A stretch of DNA of 64,000 bases from Nemopilema nomurai (lineage: Eukaryota; Cnidaria; Scyphozoa; Rhizostomeae; Rhizostomatidae): NCBI GenBank assembly GCA_003864495.1, contig ML133373.1, positions 744,001 through 808,000 on the forward strand, given 5' to 3'. Both the position numbers and the translations under genes were made by a program. Under the pieces are notes generated by a model, which was given only the letters and a program-made list of their open reading frames with translations, made no database searches and was not told where the DNA came from. How positions within the stretch are numbered: the stretch's first letter is position 1; every line of letters begins with the position of its first letter. Positions 13,501 to 25,500 of the stretch are shown here, one piece after another.

Positions 13501-16500
13501 TAGTTAAGCTATCTAGCAAATAAGGCATCTAGCAATTTAGCATCTAATACTTTAGGTATCAAGCAATTTAGGCATTAGTAAGAACATTTTAGCATCCTTA
13601 AACAAGATCAAGGAGACTTTTAGCATCGGCTGCTCATGGTTCTTGAAGAATGACGTAAAAGGTTATGGTATGTTGACGATTAACTCTACTCATGGTAGAT
13701 AGATGATGAAATATTTATAGACATTATAAGTATTACCTAGCCCAGCTTGCTGAAATAATGATCAAGAAGAGGGTCAAAACAAAAAAGGCAAATTCAAATC
13801 CAAAGTTGGCCTTTTGGCTAACTCGATTAATATACTGGTAAAAACTGTTTTGATTGAAACCAAATTTTCTGAAGCAAAACTGATGTGGATTAAAAGGCGG
13901 ACAATATGTCAGCATTTCTCTCAAATCAATCAATGTCAAAATTAAACAATGAAGCCATGTGTATCATTAAAAGTGAAGCAAGACTATGCAAGCCAAAGTG
14001 AAATGCTGTGGCTTTGTATTCTAGAAATTGCTTGCAAATCAAAGACAAGACTGGAACAGATGGAATCAAGCATTGAACTTTCTGTCGAGTTTCCTGTCAT
14101 TGTCATTTCCTGATTGTCATTGCCATTTCTGATTGGTTCGTGTACTCAGTCACGTACACCAAGAAAACATTGCAAGCTTTGAATAGGTTTACTCACTTGG
14201 CCCCAGTATGTGATCAGATCGCTAACTCCTCTAGGACTAGGGATGACTTTGTTCTGAAATCAAAATTTCAAATTTACTTGAGAGAATCGAGGATTAAAAG
14301 TGAAGATGGAGATAAAACTCGATTGGTTCGAGCGAATCTCGAGCGAGTGGCATTAGAAAAACTGTGTGATCTACATCAGATGGCTTCAATTTACTGAACC
14401 ACTTGCGAACCAGCTGTACGAACTTGCAAACGAACTCTGGTAACAATTTACTAGAAGTCTGTCTATTGTGGTGGCAATCGCTATTGCTTTGAAAATATTT
14501 CTTAATAGCAACTAGCAATGTTCTACTCTACAGGCTTAAAGACTTAAACAGACTCCTTGATCTCTTTACTTGGAGCAGATTTTGGCTAAAGAACACGTCT
14601 CAGTGAAAACAGCTGATACGATGGAGCGTAAGAGACGACCCATTTGCTGCAAAATAAATAAGAAGAAGGACCATTGAAGAAGCTGTAGTCCCAAACCTGG
14701 CGTAGCAAAACATTACTGATGACTCTAGCATTAGGCCGGTTGGATCCTGTGCCGTTGAATTCGGCTGGGAAAGGACAATGCCGAGTGCCAGTTGTTCGGG
14801 GGTGCAGGCACCCGAAGGTATCGAGATGTTGTCAACGTAGGCATTTGGGGCCAATCGGATGAGGTTCTCGCCAGCAGCACCAAGGAATATCATTTTCTTG
14901 TTGTTCAGTCGGCCATCCAGTGTCCTGAAAATGTTCAAAACATTGAGTACTCCAAGTCATACGGAGTACTGGAACAGATCTTGAGATCCCACGGTATAAA
15001 ACATCTAATGGGCAACGAAGCATTTCGTATCGGGGAGTGACTGGAACCAATTGGGCAATGAAATTAAGACCGCCCCATCACTGGCGATTTTTTTGAAAAA
15101 TTCATAGATAGATCCCCGAATGAAGATCATCACATTGAAACCAGTGTTCAGTCAATTTTTCTTTGCATTTCAAATTAAGATTTGCTTTCTTCATTGTTTT
15201 TATTGTAGAGTTTTTAATTATTAATTATTAATAATTTTATTGTAGAGTTTTTAATACAACATGTAATTAGGTTATATATTTGTTTCTTTTTCGTTTGCAG
15301 GGCACATTGTTAAACAGTTTTCTTCTATTAACTGAATGTATTACCCTGAGTAAATAATTAAAATAATAATAATAAAATAATAGTTAAGTGTTGCTTGAAA
15401 TGGTAGCCAAACTATGGTCAAAGAAAGGTTTAGGGAATGACAAAGCTCCACTAAAATAAGGAGGCAAAATTAAAAGTCAATAAATCGAAAGATTGTCAAA
15501 CTGGCAATCAAACGTTTAATTACAAAACTATGCATAATTAAGTAAAGCCCTTCAAAAGCTGAAACTTGCAAATAAATCTTTCGTCGTTTCTATTCCTCCC
15601 ACAAACTATGCCCTGCTATAAGAATACGGCGAGATACCTTTCCTTGAAGCTTTGGACAGATCCCACGGGAAAGCGGAGCCGTCCAGTGGGGCATTTAACC
15701 CCTTGGATTTCGTCAGTAATGAGAATCGTCTTTGGTACATGTATAAATGGGGTTTTGGGGCAGTAATTGAGGGATGACAGATCCAAGATTTGCAGATGGG
15801 ACCTACAGAGAAGGACAGATAAGAAAAAGTGGAATTCTAAAATGAGCACAGTTGAAAAATAACTAAACAAGATTTTTCATGCAATTCTGTATTTCAAAAC
15901 AAGCAAATAAACAAACTCAATGTAAGAGCAAAAATATATAAAAAACGGCAAAAAACAAAAATAGGAGTTTAATATAAACATGTGCAAAAGGAACTGTCCT
16001 TAAAAATATGAATTTTAGGGGCGATTCTTATATAAGACGTTGTATGTGTTACCAAGCGAACAGAAACCGTCAGGCATGTATTGATGTTTGTTGAACAGTA
16101 AACAGAAAAGGAAATCATCGTTTGACAGAAAACTGCAGCCAAATTAACAAAGAGAGAAGCAGCCGTACTTTGGTTTGATGGCTCTTATGGTCTTGGCTGT
16201 GCGGATGTTTTTGATGATCAAACGCCATGTTTTCCCGTAGTGTCCTGGCCAATCAACGACGAGTTTCTTTGGCTGTCCTTTCACCTTGCAACCGATCGTA
16301 ATGTATCGATTGGAATAGCGCTTCAAGCGTTTACCAAAATAGCAGAGCTGAAACGTGTAAGGTACTGCTCGTTAACAGTCGTAAACGTTACGCGATGTCG
16401 TAACCAGTAACGATGTACGTAACGGCGAAGCATGGTTGCCGAAGCTTTTAGCATGAGGTGTGGGCACATGGGCCTAAATTTAGAAGCGGCATCAAATGAG

Positions 16501-18554
16501 AACACCATCAGCCATTGGATGCTTGACGGTAACTGAAGATTCACAGGAAAGCAGGGCGGTAAATCTATCTTGTCAATTGGGGGGAGGGGAGGGGGGGGGT
16601 GGGGTCAGCCGAACCAATAACACGGAGCGACACCACTATACTAACATAACCAACTAACATTAAGAATAGTTGATTAGAGCTCGACAAAGTGGCTATAACA
16701 TGAAAAAAGTGTAGTGCTAACCCAGGTACAAAGGATCCCAATTCTTTGGAAGAAAACGATATAAATTCTAACGCCAAATCACTTTTCCCCAAATTTTTTG
16801 GGGGGGGGTCCGGCCACCCCCGTTCTCCCCGGGATTTATGGCCCTGCAGGAAAGCGTCATGTTTCCACAATATAGCGACAATTAGTGGACACCACCTTAC
16901 TTTGGTCTTCGATTGGCGTAAGCAGAGGCTTCTGTGCCACAAATTCAAGTTTAGTGTTACCTTTCTTTGCTTTGAAGATATGATGTAGATTTTTGCACCG
17001 ACACTGTTGCAAAGGCCATAACGACATCTGTTAGGATAACATAGAATCGTTAGACAAAACATTTTGAGAAGGAGAAAGAATTTTTTTAAAGTCACGTAAC
17101 GATTAGGTTTCGTATAAGTTCCTTGTATCGAATGTGGTTTAAAATCTGCCAAAAGGGAGTAAAGCGATTCATGTTGGCCTTTTCTGTCCTGATTACTTTC
17201 ATCAAAATCTCACATACTGCGACTTAACAAAATAACGAAAACCAGACTACACTTGAACAAGGAACAATGGTCTACTTTAATTATCTAAACATTCTCTCAA
17301 AGTGGCAAATTCAAGAAATACATGAAGATGCATGGAAATAGATGAGCCATAGAATGATGAAAAAAATTATTGGAACTGCCTTTTCGAAAAAGATCGACCT
17401 TTCTATTCCCTTCATAAATATCCTCGTGTGACCGCGTCCCATTCAACAGGATTAACAAGACAACGGATTTTCAATTTAAAGCTTAGAGATAACGTTAAAG
17501 AGGAACATATCTTAAAGCTAAAAAGAATAAGCGAACTGTAATTACTTCGGCTCTTATCAAATTCTGTAATCAAACAAACTATTCAACCTGATGAAACATT
17601 AGAAAGCAAAGCCTGGCATAAACCAATCTGAAGATTACAAAATGGCCTCTGGTAACCTTTGCTACTGTAATCTTCAAGGCAAAGTGATAAAATGACGCCT
17701 TTCACCTGTGAAGAACCTGCAGCTTTACTTTGTAAATCGGGTAAGGCCTTGGGTACGGCTTGTAGTAATGTGCATCTGCGAAATGAAGGTCATAGGTCAT
17801 GAATGATAGGTCATGAAAGATAGGTCAACTGAAGACTAAAAATTTAAATGTGGCGCAAATAAATAAAGATGTTAGGAATGGGCAATGATAGAAGGAAAAC
17901 GCCTGGGACATTTAGAGGTAGTAAAAGTTGATCGTAACGATCATGAAGAAAAATCTTTCTGTTGCTCACCTTCAAAGCCTGAGTCCCCTTCTGGATCAAA
18001 TCCATTTTCGTCTAGTTTAAAATCGTCTTCCTAAAATGATAAAATGACAACATCATAATACGATGTTCTAGGGGATTCGAGGGCTTGTGTCACATTCTAG
18101 GCGAATTCAGCGAGAGAAATTACTCAGTTCTATAGACAATAGTCTACGGTTATATTTCTATAACACTAATACTAATTATTACCATAAAACACAAGTGTTT
18201 AGTTATAGTTGTTCTATACTATAAGAATAACAAACTTTAGTAAAAGAGGACACCATACTGATATAATGGCCAGTAAAGGTTTGCAAATTCAGCTTCAACT
18301 CTTTTAAAAAATATGTTGAACTTTCAAAGCTGTACGGATGGTGCAGGCGAAGCCAAATTCGCGTTTTCAAAGAATGTGAACACAGCAACAAAGCTTACCA
18401 TCGGTTCCTGCGTAGCATCCCTCGCGTAACGATGCGTGCTGACGATGCAAGACTTGTAGCTGTAACTATACCGGGCACTAGCTGAGATGCCAGTCACAAA
18501 GGCATTGAAACATGCAAGCAGAAATGCCACCTTCCAAAGCATTATCGATGCCAT
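7556..18554 (-). CDS. Secreted animal heme peroxidase (MPO/peroxidasin superfamily), 17 exons
   Basis: Exons: 18554-18399, 18030-17970, 17775-17706, 17027-16961, 16347-16169, 15802-15638, 14924-14812, 14764-14697, 14253-14197, 13402-13307, 12742-12672, 12240-12081, 11427-11257, 11072-10891, 9851-9532, 9074-8851, 7723-7556. All junctions keep phase and give 775 aa, a normal length for the family. Residues 1-25 are a signal peptide. Residues 26-177 are an unrecognised basic, tyrosine- and cysteine-bearing region. The peroxidase domain follows: RTLDGRLNN (233-241), WGQFIDHDI with distal His316 preceded by Asp315, AGDVR with Arg447, LREHNR, TAAFRIGHS with proximal His542, INIQRGRD, and RDGDRFWYEN. 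It should use H2O2 to oxidise halides, tyrosine or phenols outside the cell. The peroxidase exons from 15802 on are secure. The link to the N-terminal exons relies on a single weak donor (AA|GTACGG at 16168). The junction 14812/14764 implies a 47-nt intron. Confidence 0.8.
13008..13065. repeat. 29-bp direct duplication
   Basis: Two identical 29-bp units (13008-13036 and 13037-13065, each CAACCTGATTGTGTGCAATT plus nine more bases) lie in the peroxidase intron between exons 13402-13307 and 12742-12672. Exact identity suggests a recent slippage event. Confidence 0.85.
14765..14811 (-). other. Candidate 47-nt micro-intron inside the peroxidase
   Basis: On the minus strand the peroxidase frame that gives LAPNAYVDNISIPS does not continue into the frame that gives PNARVISNVLL, which the family requires. 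Removing GTGCCT...TTTCCCAG (47 nt, with a good acceptor) restores a single frame and a spacing close to that of vertebrate peroxidases. A real indel or an assembly error would explain the same frame change. Confidence 0.5.
16144..18554 (-). CDS. Possible short secreted isoform or separate small gene (185 aa)
   Basis: If exon 16347 is read through instead of spliced at 16168, it ends at a stop at 16144 with a KYGCFSLC C-terminus. The first five exons (156, 61, 70, 67 and 204 bases) then make a complete 185-residue secreted protein. It has a signal peptide (MASIMLWKVAFLLACFNAF...), an acidic stretch EDDFKLDENGFDPEGD, a YKPYPRPYP proline/tyrosine run, and a basic cysteine-containing region with alternating hydrophobic strands (YKVKLQVLH, AKIYIIS, RYITIGCKVKG, KKLVVDW, WRLIIKNI). 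The strand pattern is reminiscent of a PLAT/LH2-type beta sandwich, but I cannot prove it. It could be an independent gene lying upstream of the peroxidase. I prefer the fused model because no other start exon with the required phase is visible before the exon at 15802. Confidence 0.4.
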
Positions 18555-19543
18555 TTTGAAAGGATCCTGCTTCTGGAACTGCCTTGGTCGAATGGTGATA
18601 CCATAAAAAGGCTTCCTGGTATTTATTGATGCCGGATCAATTATGGCGTATGTAAATTGCTATATGTGGGTTGCTTGGAGGTAATTTTGAGAAATATCTA
18701 CTGTTATATTGCACTCCATGAGGCAAAGGCAGTAATCAACATGTCATGCCGGAAATGTCAGAGCAACGGCTTCTTTGGGACAAACGAAAATGGTTTCACG
18801 CTCCTTCAACAAATGTCGTGTTTATGTGTGACTAAAGAACTCACTTTACATTCAGTTTTGAGTGTATCAAAACCCATTAGATAGTACCTTACTCCGTGGC
18901 CATTCGATGATATTATCACGTCTAGAAGGAGGGCCTATGTGGGCATATTTTAAAACTTTAGCCAGGAGCGGAGACTCCATTCTCTGTTTCAATAAAAGAA
19001 ACGAAAAAATCTTGCTTGTGTTTTGAATGCACTTAATAATAGTTTCAGCCACTGGGCATGACTGACAACCTAATAGGAATTACAATGATGACAATCGGCA
19101 AGAAATAATCTTGATTGCCAGAAGCTTCACAAAAATTTGGCACTTCAAGTCATGAACAAGGGACCCACATGGCCCATGCAACGAGCTTGAGAGTTGAGGG
19201 GGGGGGGGGCATGGCTAATGAACTGAACTTGAATTAAGTAGCTCGAATCTGCAACCTTGTATGGCTATATTGGAATTATCTTCTTCGCAAAAGGTTGGGG
19301 GCGGGCCTGGGGGCGTGTGCCCTGTCCCATTAAGAAAATGATGACAAGAGGTCTTGAATGGGGTGTGATGACAAGAGGTCTTGAATGGGGTGTGATGACA
19401 AGAGGTTTGAGGCAACAGTGAAAAACCGACCCGAAAATATAGCTAAACGCATTTCATAGACTACAAAACTGCAAATCTCTTAACTATTCGTCACCTAAAA
19501 TTACAAAGGTCATAAGGTCATGAGTCATAAGGTCATTATTTCA
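18555..19543. other. Gap between peroxidase start and GRHPR stop
   Basis: Both neighbours are transcribed leftward, so this interval should hold the peroxidase promoter and the GRHPR 3' UTR. I see no further coding exon. It contains a run of G at about 19199-19210 and the 27-bp repeat at 19340-19409. Confidence 0.5.
19340..19409. repeat. 27-bp tandem repeat
   Basis: Two full copies (19340-19366 and 19367-19393) and a partial third of a 27-bp unit beginning GATGACAAGAGGTCTTGAAT. It lies about 140 bases from the presumed GRHPR 3' UTR start and carries no coding signal. Confidence 0.85.
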
Positions 19544-22500
19544 TCATACGACTTTGGCAGGCATGTTTTTTCCGTCTAATGCAGCAAGGAGATTCCTCAC
19601 AGCCAACACGGCCATATAGATCCTCGTTTGCACCTCAGCACTTCCAATATGAGGCAAAAGAACTGCGGGAGAAACGTAGCTTCATAATGGCTACATCTCA
19701 ACAGAAATCAAGATAAGCTCAGAATAAAGAAAGGGGAATAACATATTTAAAGGATGAACCAGCTTTGCGGAAGTTTAATCAAATTTTTGCTAAGGTCACT
19801 ATCGAAAACTAAAAAATCCCTAGGATAAGAACTCGAAGGACGACCAAAATGGGATGAAAATCAGATAGAAGGAACAGTTGTGTCTCACAAGCAAGAGTAT
19901 TGCGAATGACGTCATTCATGGCTGATACAACGTCTGCTTTCGGCTGTAATCTCTGTTGATAAGCGCATTTAGCGATAAGAGCCTGTTCAAATAATAAATT
20001 TGGACTTTGACTTTCATAGCCCCTCTGGGTATTGACATTTGCCATTCAGGGTCAAAATAGCCCCGACAGGTAAGATTTATTTAAAAGTTAAATATTGCAA
20101 GTAGCATATGGCGGTCAAGCGTGTTTCGGCAAGTTGTGCTTAGAAAGAGACAAGAAAAGCCATTAGTAAACAGAAGGATTGAGGACAAACAGAACATCGA
20201 AGCCTGCGGAAAATACTGAAATAGAAACTTTTGTAATAAAAATGTTTAGACGTCTAAAATACATTTCAGCCTGTATCTTGTTGAAGGTTATGGACATTAA
20301 CATCCTTTAGATATATGGCATTTAGCGAGGAAACCATTTGCAGGAGATGAAGGGTGATGCGGTTGTTTTTACAACAAAAAGATTTATGTAAAAGGGAAAT
20401 AACAATACGTGGAAGACAAACTAGGAGGCATTAGCATGCGTTCAAATATCTGGCACAAAAGATTGTACGTAAAAAAGCAGACTGTTCGAATTGCTGCGAC
20501 AATATAGCACTCTTGCGACTATATTAATGCGGATACCAAACACATTTAATGCGGAGCTACTTGCGCAAAAATAAATCAAGGTTCCATTAGTCAAAACAGA
20601 ATCAATAGCTTAATGGAATGTGACGTTTGAAGGGCTGTGAAAGAGGCAACATTAATCTTCATGCGAATATTACCGAGTGGTAATAAGATACAGGCATGAC
20701 ACTGATGCAGGACATACAATGCGTTAAATGCGCAATTAATGACAAATAACGATACCAAAAGGTACGCTGATACCGACAAAGCCTCGGTCCAATATTTATA
20801 CGATGAGATTGAATAGAGGTTACGGGCAAAAACACGACATTAGCACGAAAATAGCATTTCTTGCAAGACAGCCAGTGTCGACTTGTCGGCATTATAGAAT
20901 GTGGTTGATCAGCCCCTTTCTCAATATTTGGATTAATTTTTGGAAAAGTTGCTCTACTTGAGTTAATATTTTTGATAAGGCTAAGAAAATGGTTAATTCT
21001 ATGAGATGATCGTGAATCAAAGGGTTTGAATACATTCGATGAACCAGCACCTCAAGTCAATAACGACAAAATGGGTGACTAGTTTATACAAAAAAACATT
21101 GAGATCAAAGGTCATGACGGAAAATGACCTGTTCGGGTGTGCTGATGGAACTTTAGAGTTCAAAATGCAGAAAGAGTCAAACTGCGCGACAGAAGAATGA
21201 CGTCATGCTAGAAAAGTTACAACTTTCGAAACATAGAAACTAAAAAGGATTCCCGAGATAATAGAAAATAGACTCACCACAATTGTCTAGGGAAAACAGC
21301 TCATGGTCCGTGGCCAGGGGCTCTGGGGTCGTAACATCTAGACCCGCTGCCTAAAAAAAACGAAGAAGAAGAAAACTGGAAACTGATCAGAGCTTAGGCC
21401 ATCGTAGAATAAAAAATAGCTACCAAACTCAAAACAAAGCAAATGCCCCAGTGTAGGAAATGTCGTACTTGATTCAATTGGCATTTTTTTGAAGCAGCTG
21501 TCTGCTTTGAGTAAGATTGATCGTGGAACGGAAGGCATATGAGATCCAAAAACCGAAGGGTTATAGCACCAAAGAAAAAGCGTAGATGTTGGTAGATGTT
21601 TATGAAAGACGATTCGTGAAAGCAGTCGTGAGCTGATTGGTGGTGTACCTTAATTTGTTTTGACTTCAAGGCTTCAACTAGGTCCTCTTGATTAACGATT
21701 CCACCTCTAAAAAGAATACAACAACCAACTTAACAATCAACCATGATTACCAAACAATATAATGAAATATGACATAACATAATATGATATAATATAACAT
21801 GATACAATATAATCAGAATGCATTATACATAATATAACGTGTTATGATTTAAAATAATGTAGTATGATTTAAAATAATATAGCATAAAATTATAAATAAA
21901 CAATATATTAACACAATATAATATAATATATATATAATATATATATAGTACAATAAAATAAAATAATATAAAATATAATATAATATAATACCACAAACCT
22001 GCTTGTGTTGATAAAAATTGCTGTGTCTTTCATTTTTGAGAATGCATCTTTGTTGAACATTCCTTAGAAAACCAAATGATTCCAATGAATCATGCACAAA
22101 CGTGTTAAGAGGCACGTGACACAGAATCTTAAAGTTTTCTTACGGACAGTCACGTGATGCTGATACTATCCATAATGGCATCATACCTTGAGTGCTCTCG
22201 TTCAGTGCGCAGCAAGTGATAACGAAGTCCGATTGACCCAGAAGATTGTCCAAGGAAGCTGGAAAATGGCTTCACAACTTAAACGAGCCGAGATTTGGTA
22301 AATTCTAAGGTTGAAAACTAGCCAGAGCAATCAATGGCTCTTAGAAATTAATTGGGTTAAGGCTATTTCATATGAAATATGTCTATGCAAGGTATTTGTG
22401 CTTTACTTTCCCCATACAATACTTAAAGTATTTAGGCCTTTTGCTTTGCTTATTAGCGTATCTCAATAAATGTTTAAACATTCATCAGTCTACAAACGTG

Positions 22501-25500
22501 ATTATCCTGTTCGCGGAAATATCGCCCGTCTTTCATTTCATCTTCAGCGCCTTTTACCACATAAATTTTTGCTCGTAATGGCCTTGGAGAAATTAACAAC
22601 TAAGAGAAAGACATAAAAACAGAGGCATGGCTTTGCTTAATTTTAAAACAGTTTACTTACCATACACTGCCCCTACATCTTTTGCAGCTAAAACAGAGGT
22701 AGAACTATTAGTAAATGCTGGTTAAATAACAATGCCCCTGTTGTATAATATGGCTTGAAAAACTGCCATGGTGAGTCGTATTTGAATAAGGCTGTCCAAA
22801 ACCATTTGTCGTGCTACGTCAGATGAACTAACAATTGAAAGGGGGCGGCTGTCATGAGGAAAAGTTAATCAGGGATTAAGAAGTATATATTAATGACGAA
22901 TCCGACAAGCCAGCTTTTTTGCTATGTTAACAGATTCAAGACTGTCATAGCCCCTTTTCCTTAGGCAACTAGAATACAATACTGGATAGAAGCAGTGCTG
23001 CAAAAAGCATCGGAGCCCGGGTACTAGGTTCCCAGAAACGTTTTTGGCTTGGCAGAAAATTTCCAGCACAACTTGATAAAAAGTGACTGTTCTATAATCT
23101 TCTATAATTCTATAATTCTATAAATCTTTGCCAAAAATAAAAAAAATCCAACAACAACCGAATTATGATTTTATTGGAAACTTTCTCCAGACAGAATAAA
23201 TGAGAAGCCCTTCAAAAAATTCATGCGTACTATCGGTAGAATTATTATTCGCAGTTCTTTTACCTAGCAGAAAATGTTTCTCCTGTTTCCCAGTTTTCCA
23301 AAAAAGGAAATATTTGTTGCAGCTTTGGATAGGGCCAACCACTATATTACTTACGATCATCATTACTGAGTACAACGCGCCTTAAAAGAACCAGCTAGTT
23401 ACGATAAAAAGAATATTTCACGTGATCAAAGACCTATCTGACATAATATCACGTGTTATCAAATAGATCGCGTGTTTATTAAACTGGCATTGCACTGAAG
23501 ATCGCAAACCACGAATTGCACTAAGTTGTGACGTCACAAGTAGATAAAAATGATGTCATAAGGTGACGTTATATTATTTCAGATAAAATTCTGATCAGAG
23601 AACATAGTCGAAGACCTCCAGCACCAACTAGGTGGCCCTTTCTGCTGATAGCCTGAGATGTACCTATGCAAAAAGTGAATCCTTTTTCAACAGAGCACCG
23701 TTTTTTGGTTTTGTTCACTAGGTTTAAAACAACTGCACAACAACTTGTCAAAGATTGACCCTGTGATTTTGTGACTTGTCTCGACGTGCGTATCTAAATA
23801 AATGAGTGAAATTATCTTCCTTGTATGTCTGCATTTTCTGGTGAGCTATCATTCTGCCAATTCAAAACTGCAATACTATCAATATAAACATTCTGTGACG
23901 TCACACCTGGGCGCTTCAATAAACCTACAGCCCACCCTAGTGAAGTGCTGTTTTGAGCGTTGAGTTTACGTTCTAGCTTTCTTCAAGGCTACAACCTTTA
24001 TACAAAGTCAAAACAAAAGGATCATAGGGCTATATTATTGAAATAGAACCGTTTACCCGTGACTTGGTCTTTAAATTACCTTCAAACAAGGTATACCAAT
24101 ATCAACTTACCAGTTTCATTTTCGTTTCTTCCAGTGTAAAGAATTTTCCTGACTCCAAAAGGAACCAGACGTCGTGCGACGGCTTGCCCTGAAGAGGTAA
24201 GAGCAACATTTTTTTACATTAACCCCCGCTGAAAAACGATACCAGTATTAGAGGAAGCCTGTTTTTAGAGAAAATTGAGGGGGGCTAGTCAAATCGAGTA
24301 ATGAATTTCTATTTGGTGGCTGATGCAGCTCAATCGGATCGTAATGAAACTCGATACTGACCTATTCTGCCTAGGCCAACAATTCCCACAACAGAATTTT
24401 TAAGCGATGATCCGCACATCCACAGTGGATCCCAAGAAGAACTCCCACTAAAAATGATAAAAACCTGTTCTCCAACATTTGAAAATTTTAGCAACGATGC
24501 GAAGTGGAACTTGAACATAAGGTTTCAAAAAATTTGAACCAAATGGCCAGTTTTCCAATTTAACCCGGAAACGTTCGCGAGAAGCATTTGCAGGAGAACT
24601 TTCTGTGCTCCCCCGTCGATCCGATGACCCTGTAGGGCTAACGAATTTAGGACCTAATGACATCCACTTTTACTTTTTTACTTTTAAAAGCCCACTTACT
24701 TTTTGGCACACCCAAGATAACCACGTGAGCAATTTGGTACGCTCGTGGCCCAAAGACTTATGGGTAATAGAGGCCCTGCACCCTATCCCAATTTTGCTTC
24801 AATGCATCAGCGTTGCAAAAAGGATCATATCCCTAGTGTTTCACAACCTTTTAAATTCTTAACATGACAGAAGGCATAGTGCTTACTGAATATCATGTTG
24901 CCAGAACATCTTCACCTAAGTACCGCCATTCTAACGTCAAGCTACGTCTGCAACGTCACTCTCTAAAATCAGACCCCCAACCCTAATAAGACGCTGCCTC
25001 TTAACCTCAGGCGCATCCTCTCTTTGACGCACCACCCTAATATCAGACACCTCCTTCTAAGATCAGACTTCGCCTCTTAGCATCAGACGCCTCTTTTGAA
25101 ATCACATGACTCTTCCAAGTATCTGTCGCCTCATCTAAACATCGAACACCTCCTCCCATATCCTCTAATAATCCCAATAAAAACTTTGCATAAATCTTTG
25201 AAATTTTGCATAAGTTCTGTAGTATTGCTTTAGATAAACTTATAAATTGCACAACTCTACATTCTTTAGCAAACATTTAAAATTCTTAATTCTAAATAAA
25301 CATTAAATTTATTAACAGTCACCCCTGAGAGCTCATCAACAAAACGTTTCCATGGAGAGGCACCCCTGCAAATTAACACTGCTTGGCAACTATTATCCAT
25401 GACGGGGGACTATTTCACTGTCACCTGTCTCTCCTAATGTCAAAAGTATAAAAAAGAGTCCTTATTAAGCAAGGATGGATAATGAAGGGCACTGTCTGAT

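Noticed and set aside
15616..15870. Possible first exon of the peroxidase with a hydrophobic leader at 15870
   Set aside because: The frame starts at TTG, not ATG, and a stop lies just upstream. A TCTCTGTAG acceptor at 15803 fits the family better.
16020..16045. CTTATATAAG as a TATA box for a separate peroxidase promoter
   Set aside because: The motif is palindromic and common in AT-rich DNA, and no ATG exon with the required two leftover bases follows it.
16565..17152. 195-codon minus-strand open frame
   Set aside because: It contains the real 67-bp exon 17027-16961 but otherwise runs through both flanking introns; splice sites and phase support only the short exon.
21849..22115. Tyrosine/isoleucine-rich minus-strand open frame
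   Set aside because: It is mostly the AT-rich simple-sequence tract. Only 22062-21999 is a true GRHPR exon.
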